DNA of 64,000 nt, from assembly GCA_964636325.1 (NCBI GenBank), contig CAZWRV010000007.1, forward strand, positions 1 through 64,000, read 5' to 3'. The notes under the pieces are model-generated. The model had not been told where the DNA came from and made no database searches. It was given only the letters and a program-made list of their open reading frames with translations. This stretch comes from CAZWRV01 sp964636325. GTDB lineage: Bacteria > Verrucomicrobiota > Lentisphaeria > Victivallales > GWF2-50-93. Made by a program: the position numbers and the translations under genes. The first letter of the stretch is position 1, and every line of letters starts with the position of its first letter. This document shows, piece by piece, positions 59,494-64,000 of this stretch.

Positions 59494-61080
59494 TCAAAAT
59501 GCGAATTTCTCTACTATTTCGTAGTTTAAAAGTTCAGGAGAAGCCTTTACCGCCCCAGTCAAGTCTCCGCAGGAATATTTGATTGTTCCCGTGGAAGCTT
59601 CAGTGTCGGCCTTTACGAGCGCGCATCTTTTTTCGAGGAGCGGCCTGACCTCACGGTGCCAGCGGATATGCGGATGATCCATGAGAACGACCGGAAGATC
59701 GGTCATCAACGTGAATCCGAAAGTGGTAGAAAAAGGCTTGGTAAACAGAACACAGTCGCAATTACGATAGCTGTCTTCGAACCTTCCCCGTGAAATCTCG
59801 TCGGCCCGGCCTTCAAAAATCCCTGCGGCCTCGCTTTCCGTATCAGGATGAATCTTGTAAATCAGGTAATAGCCCGCGGCCTTCAAATCTCTGATAACTC
59901 TTAATTCCAAATGCAACAGGCTCATCGTGTTCATAAAATTGAGGTAGGAGGAATTAAAATAGTCCATCGGGTGGCCGATTAGTGCGATCTTTCTTATTTC
60001 ACCCCTTCCACCTCCTCGTAAGCTGTCGAATATCGGCTTGTATATTGAGCTCTTATATGTTGAAATCTCAAAATCGCCATGGTATCCTTCACGATAGTCC
60101 CGCCTGGCGTCCTCGAGAAGCCTCTTTTCACCGTTGGACGCGACCATGAACCTGTCGAGGACTTCAAGCGCTCCGTTGATGATGTCGCCGGGGTTGTATG
60201 CGTAAGGGTATATGTTCCCGTGGGAAAAGCCGGTGACATGGCCTCCCAGAATCCTCCAGGCCGAAGCCATAATCCTGTTGTAGATGTTTCCGACAGGCGT
60301 TACCAGCAGCTCGCCCCGGTGCCAGGAAGATATCTTGTGCAATGTCGCATGAAGCGCTGCGATAGTCTTGAGGTAGTTTGCAAGGAAGCTCTGTTCAAAT
60401 TTATCGTCTAGAAGCCCCGAAGCCTCGGGAATCAGCCTTCTCAGCGAATTGAAGAAGACCCCCGTCTTGATTTCCATGTTTGCCTGATGTTCATCCCTGA
60501 CCGTGTTCAGCGGATCAAAGAGCTCATGCAGGACCGGCCTCACCGATACGGGCTCCGTACCGTTTTCCTCGATGAATTTCCGCACTTCCTTTTGATTGCG
60601 GTCTCCGGCGATGAGATACTTGCATGCGCATTTCCCAGGGAAAAGCGCATCTATCGGGCCGAAGAAGCCCCAGTTGGAGCGGACTGTCCGACATTGCTCT
60701 TTCCAGTAGTCCTTGAAGCCAAGGCTGAACTCGGCCTTGTCGAAGCAAATGGCTCCGCGGATTCTGGATATTTTATCGTCAATGGCTTCAAGTTTTGATC
60801 CGCCTGAGGTTTCATGCATTTTCCCCTTCAGCTTTTCCAGGCATAGGCAGTTGTATATGTACTGCGAAATGTAGGGGATATTCTTGTAGTTGACCAAGCC
60901 CGCATAATAAACGTGCTCGTCCGAATCCTTGACCGAGAACGCGTCCAGATACGAACTGAAGACAAGCTTGTAGATCCTTTGGTATTCTCCACAGAAGATG
61001 TTAGGTCTGCCTTCGTCAAGCCACCTGTCGGTTCCATAAGCCCTGACGCCTGAAAGATCAAAAGGGAATAATTTATCCAT
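59494..61080 (-). CDS. Probable GT-B transferase, family uncertain
   Basis: The 528-residue product has no signal peptide or membrane helix. The C-terminal third reads GGRGEIRKIALIGHPMDYFN, LIYKIHPDTESEAAGIFE and CDCVLFTKPFSTTFGFTLMT, which has the form of the donor site of GT-B transferases related to CDP-glycerol and nonulosonate transferases (a K-x-HP segment followed by an S-T pair). The N-terminal 300 residues match nothing I know. It may be a second glycosyl transferase of the locus. Genes on both sides encode methyltransferases. Confidence 0.5.
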   Translation of the reverse strand: MDKLFPFDLSGVRAYGTDRWLDEGRPNIFCGEYQRIYKLVFSSYLDAFSVKDSDEHVYYAGLVNYKNIPYISQYIYNCLCLEKLKGKMHETSGGSKLEAIDDKISRIRGAICFDKAEFSLGFKDYWKEQCRTVRSNWGFFGPIDALFPGKCACKYLIAGDRNQKEVRKFIEENGTEPVSVRPVLHELFDPLNTVRDEHQANMEIKTGVFFNSLRRLIPEASGLLDDKFEQSFLANYLKTIAALHATLHKISSWHRGELLVTPVGNIYNRIMASAWRILGGHVTGFSHGNIYPYAYNPGDIINGALEVLDRFMVASNGEKRLLEDARRDYREGYHGDFEISTYKSSIYKPIFDSLRGGGRGEIRKIALIGHPMDYFNSSYLNFMNTMSLLHLELRVIRDLKAAGYYLIYKIHPDTESEAAGIFEGRADEISRGRFEDSYRNCDCVLFTKPFSTTFGFTLMTDLPVVLMDHPHIRWHREVRPLLEKRCALVKADTEASTGTIKYSCGDLTGAVKASPELLNYEIVEKFAF

Positions 61081-61131
61081 GGATAAAATTTAAGGGGCAG
61101 CCACAAAAGGCGCAAAAATCACTTAATCCTT

Positions 61132-61746
61132 TCAAGGTCTTTTTGGCGGATCAGGATGGCGGTAGATGAAGAGCGAAAACTCGTAAAGCGGATAATTATG
61201 TCTCAAAGTGACCCATCTGGACAACTTCATCGCCATGGAAAAGGCTTGTTCCGGGGCATAGTGGAAATCCTTATCCAACTCATAGTCGACATATTTTGAC
61301 AAGAAGTTCAGAGCAAGCCCTTCGTTGCACATTGCAAACATCGCCGCAACCATGGACTCAAGGTATTCTAAATGGTTCGGCTGCTTGTAGTTCAAGACGC
61401 CGGAGGCGAAGACATAGTCATATTTCTCAGTAGAAGGCTCTTCAAGGATGTTTCTTACCTCGAACGATACGCCAGGAAACTGCTTTTTCGCCTCGCCAAT
61501 CAAAGTAGGACAGATGTCAATTCCATGATATCGGATGTTTCCGAACCTTTCTTTGAGGTAAGGATAGATGTCGCCGAATCCACAGCCTACATCGCAGACG
61601 GATTTCCCAGATAGGTCTGCGATATCGGCCAGGATTTTAAAACGCAGGATCTGAGTAGCGACACTGCCCCAGCCGAGCGTCTTGTAGCTGTAGCCGTGCT
61701 CCTTGAAACGCCCTTCGTAATGTTTGTAAAGCTTATCAGAGTCCAT
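61132..61746 (-). CDS. SAM-dependent methyltransferase
   Basis: The 204-residue product is a class I methyltransferase: SVCDVGCGFGDIYPYLKER near 47-65 is motif I, YHGIDICPTLIGEAKKQF motif II, and KYDYVFASGVLNYKQPNHL motif IV. It is likely to act on a small molecule or sugar. The ATG lies two bases after the stop of the superoxide dismutase gene, and the downstream gene follows after 51 bases. Confidence 0.85.
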   Translation of the reverse strand: MDSDKLYKHYEGRFKEHGYSYKTLGWGSVATQILRFKILADIADLSGKSVCDVGCGFGDIYPYLKERFGNIRYHGIDICPTLIGEAKKQFPGVSFEVRNILEEPSTEKYDYVFASGVLNYKQPNHLEYLESMVAAMFAMCNEGLALNFLSKYVDYELDKDFHYAPEQAFSMAMKLSRWVTLRHNYPLYEFSLFIYRHPDPPKRP

Positions 61747-61748
61747 AG

Positions 61749-62450
61749 TTAATTGATATTACTGCTTGCGAAGTCCCAGTTGAGCAGGGAGTCAATAATC
61801 GTATTGACATGATCAGCGCGGCGATTCTGGAAATCTAGATAATAAGCATGTTCCCAAACGTCAATCACGAGGAGCGGAGTCATATTGCTGGTTATCGGAC
61901 AGTCGGCATTCCCGGTCTTTATGACTTTTAACTTTTCGCCATCTTGCACAAGCCAGGCCCAGCCGCTGCCAAATTGGGTTATAGCGGCATTTGCTAACTC
62001 CTTTTTAAAGGCATCATAGCTTCCGAAAGATTTATCAATCATTTCTTTAATTTTACCTGAAGGTTGCCCCCCGCCTTTAGGCTTCAAGCTGTTCCAATAG
62101 AAATTATGGTTCCAAACTTGGGCGGCGTTGTTGAAAATCGCAACCTTGTCAGGCTTGCCAAAAGTTTCCATGACAATTTTTTCCAAAGGCATTTTTTCAA
62201 ACTCTGTTCCTGCCGTCAGCTTGTTCAAGTTGTCGACATATCCCTTATGGTGCTTTCCATAATGAAAGCTCACGGTTTTTGCTGAAATCGCAGGTTCGAG
62301 AGCATTTTCCTCGTAGGGTAGAGACGGCAGTTCAACTTTTATGTTTTTACCGGCATCCTGGCCTACCAATGAAAAAGATAATCCGTAGATTCCAATCGTA
62401 ATTAACGGAACCGAGATCACACATCGGGAAAGTAATTTGAGGTTGTTCAT
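61749..62450 (-). CDS. sodB: Exported Fe-type superoxide dismutase
   Basis: The 233-residue product is a full iron/manganese superoxide dismutase with metal ligands in FHYGKHHKGYV, QVWNHNFYWNSL, and VIDVWEHAYYLD (Asp and His). AAQVWNHNFYW and GSGWAWLV favour the iron form. Residues 1-30 (LISVPLITIGIYGLSFSLV-like hydrophobic stretch) are an export signal or anchor, which cytoplasmic SodB lacks, so it should act in the periplasm. It sits inside a glycan operon, two bases from a methyltransferase gene and 17 from the ATP-grasp gene. Confidence 0.93.
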   Translation of the reverse strand: MNNLKLLSRCVISVPLITIGIYGLSFSLVGQDAGKNIKVELPSLPYEENALEPAISAKTVSFHYGKHHKGYVDNLNKLTAGTEFEKMPLEKIVMETFGKPDKVAIFNNAAQVWNHNFYWNSLKPKGGGQPSGKIKEMIDKSFGSYDAFKKELANAAITQFGSGWAWLVQDGEKLKVIKTGNADCPITSNMTPLLVIDVWEHAYYLDFQNRRADHVNTIIDSLLNWDFASSNIN

Positions 62451-62467
62451 GGCTATTCTCCTTAAGA

Positions 62468-63655
62468 TTAATATTCTACTTTGACTTTTTGAGCGGCATC
62501 TTCTGCTGTTTCGAGCGCCTTCTCGCGTGTTTCCGAATAAACCAATATATGCCCGATCCTGTCGGCGCCGGATTTCAATTCATGCGTTTTATCGCCAGGC
62601 TTGACATAGATTTCAATCTCATCGACACCGGGGATTTTCCTGGCTTCATCAATTCCGGAAATCGATTTCACAACCCCGCATCGTCCGGCTATGAACTTTA
62701 TCACACTCGCACAGACATTCCGTGTCTTAAACTTCGGGTTTATTCCGAAAGAGACTTCGATGTTCGCCTTGAGGACATCGAACCCTGTCACTTTTGGAAT
62801 AATATGTGAGAAGACTTTGAAGCCTGGACCTCTGAGTCCGACCTCGACAAGCCGCGGCCCCTCCGGAGTAATCATCATCTCCATATGGAACGGAGTAGGA
62901 TTGAGGTGCAGGCATTCCATGACCGATATGGCCATATTCTTGATATCTTGAAGCTGTTTACCCTCATATTTAGTAGGAAATATAACATCAGTGTCAAGAA
63001 GATATGGGGGGGGAGTTCTGATTTTGTCTGATAAAGCTTCAATATGGACTCCGTCAGAGAGGACAAAGCCTTCAACACTCGATTCGACTCCCGGCATGAA
63101 AGATTCGACTAAAACGCCAGTCTTCGTGTTTTGTTTTGCTCTCTCATAAGCTTCCGGAATCTGGCTGTCATTGTTTACAAAGGTAACTCCTCTGCTTCCG
63201 GAACTGTCCATCGGTTTGACGACACATGGATATTTTGCCTTTTTGCAGGCGTCACAACATTCTTCAAGCGAATATGACGGTGCGAAAAAAGGAACTGGAA
63301 TTCCAGCGGCAGCACAGTTTTTCCGGAGATTATATTTGTTCAGAGCCGAATCTACCATCTTGTGGTTCAATCCCGGCAAATTCAACTTTTCAACCACTTC
63401 TGCTACAGCATAGAGAGCGGCGTCACATGAGACCGTCATAACGGCGTCAATCTTCTTTTTTGAGGCTAATTTCACCACTTCGTCAGTTTTTGAGAAGTCA
63501 AGCGCCACATACTCTGATGCCTCTTTAAAACCCGGAGAATTTGGATTGCCGTCAACTGCAATCACATGACATCCGAGCTCTCTTGCTCGCCTTATTCCGG
63601 CCGCCTGAGCGGAACCGGCTCCGATGACCAATAGTTTTTTATTCCTCAGCTCCAT
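62468..63655 (-). CDS. ATP-grasp ligase (carbamoyl-phosphate-synthase-like)
   Basis: I start at the ATG at 63655 (395 residues); the frame is open to a TTG at 63673 without a ribosome-binding site. NKKLLVIGAGSAQAAGIRRA opens an N-terminal pre-ATP-grasp domain; the ATP-grasp part holds YPCVVKPMDSSGSRGV near 146-161, GVLVESFMPGVESSVEGF with the binding Glu residues, and PRLVEVGLRGPG with the metal ligands. Such enzymes couple a carboxylate to an amine through an acyl phosphate, and many in glycan loci attach amino acids or make amides. Substrates unknown. Confidence 0.88.
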   Translation of the reverse strand: MELRNKKLLVIGAGSAQAAGIRRARELGCHVIAVDGNPNSPGFKEASEYVALDFSKTDEVVKLASKKKIDAVMTVSCDAALYAVAEVVEKLNLPGLNHKMVDSALNKYNLRKNCAAAGIPVPFFAPSYSLEECCDACKKAKYPCVVKPMDSSGSRGVTFVNNDSQIPEAYERAKQNTKTGVLVESFMPGVESSVEGFVLSDGVHIEALSDKIRTPPPYLLDTDVIFPTKYEGKQLQDIKNMAISVMECLHLNPTPFHMEMMITPEGPRLVEVGLRGPGFKVFSHIIPKVTGFDVLKANIEVSFGINPKFKTRNVCASVIKFIAGRCGVVKSISGIDEARKIPGVDEIEIYVKPGDKTHELKSGADRIGHILVYSETREKALETAEDAAQKVKVEY

Positions 63656-63678
63656 AGCTCCATAAGCAATCAATCAGT

Positions 63679-64000
63679 TCATGTCAATAGACAGTTTGCT
63701 ATCAATTCGACGCCATGACCGGGCACAAGCGAAGAAGCCACTTCCGACATTGCTATCCTTGTCTCCTGCGGTTCTACTTTTTCCAAACACGAAAGCAGAT
63801 TGTCTTCATCCATTTTTTCAGCGATGAAGCAGGCTTTCTTCGACTGGACATAGCAGCCAAAAGCCTTCTCTTTTTCAGTTTGAGGTATTACAATGCATGG
63901 GCTTCCTAAAAAAAGAGTTTCCAGCATCGTGGTTCCGGCGCCGCATATGACAAGATCCGCCTCGGATATTAGCATCCCGATACTTTTCTGCGGATCCAGA
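63679..64000 (-). CDS. Partial: C-terminus of a PseG/GT28-like protein
   Basis: The frame stays open to the window edge, so only the last 106 residues are visible. ADLVICGAGTTMLETLFLG and PCIVIPQTEKEKAFGCYV form the C-terminal nucleotide-binding domain of the GT28 fold, close to PseG, which cleaves the UDP-sugar during pseudaminic acid synthesis, and to MurG. With a hydrolysing epimerase (LegG type) already at 38514, this could be a second sugar-nucleotide hydrolase or a transferase. The TGA is 23 bases before the ATP-grasp start. Confidence 0.7.
   Translation of the reverse strand, partial: LDPQKSIGMLISEADLVICGAGTTMLETLFLGSPCIVIPQTEKEKAFGCYVQSKKACFIAEKMDEDNLLSCLEKVEPQETRIAMSEVASSLVPGHGVELIANCLLT

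Overview
The window is a 64 kb stretch of a Gram-negative chromosome, roughly half GC, in which every gene I can support lies on the minus strand. Outer-membrane lipid transport (MlaD/F/E), lipoproteins with lipoboxes and secreted proteins indicate a diderm. The secreted protein at 37008-37790 opens with a small domain that I associate with the Verrucomicrobiota/Lentisphaerota (PVC) group. That family memory, plus a UroD-like methyltransferase, makes a PVC-type bacterium my best guess, at low confidence. No rRNA, tRNA, CRISPR array, transposase or phage gene was seen.

Layout in transcription order (right to left). 64000-54393: end of a PseG/GT28-like protein, an ATP-grasp ligase, an exported Fe-type superoxide dismutase, two methyltransferases, a probable glycosyltransferase, an aminopeptidase-like protein, a DRE-TIM aldolase-like enzyme, a cyclase and a ZIP metal transporter. 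54396-50953: an acyl-activation block (AMP-ligase, an unknown protein, an acyl carrier protein, an AAC(3)-type N-acyltransferase). 50956-37843: a legionaminic-acid-type nonulosonate pathway (LegB, LegC, a second carrier protein, a three-domain NeuD-CBS-PtmE fusion, two Gfo/Idh oxidoreductases, LegF, LegI, a GNAT enzyme, LegG, a PIG-L deacetylase). 37790-27286: a secreted Tyr/Trp/His-rich protein, a UroD-like protein, glycosyltransferases, a 31-residue lipoprotein, a GIY-YIG protein, an ABC exporter and two asparagine synthetases. 27275-20156: a gene remnant, a clostripain-like protease, an exported amidohydrolase, a broken DUF1835 gene, a 390-bp intergenic repeat, a small membrane protein and a zinc-ribbon protein. 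20099-15651: an Mce/Mla lipid transport operon and a glycosyltransferase-like protein. 15582-258: a Cys2-less asparagine-synthetase homologue, a NodU-type carbamoyltransferase, a transglutaminase lipoprotein, a frameshifted gene, a membrane-anchored phosphodiesterase, four GT4 domains in three genes, an APS kinase and another asparagine synthetase.

Together this is a surface-glycan locus: it makes a CMP-nonulosonate, decorates sugars (amidation, carbamoylation, methylation, acylation, perhaps sulfation), assembles them with GT-B enzymes and exports them with an ABC flippase. Many genes overlap by 1-4 bases, so long coupled transcripts are likely.

The most unusual signal is at DNA level. A 15-bp palindrome, CTGCGAANTTCGCAG, recurs about fifteen times, mostly inside unrelated genes and in all three codon registers, and also within both copies of a larger intergenic repeat (1-257 and, inverted, 21339-21702).
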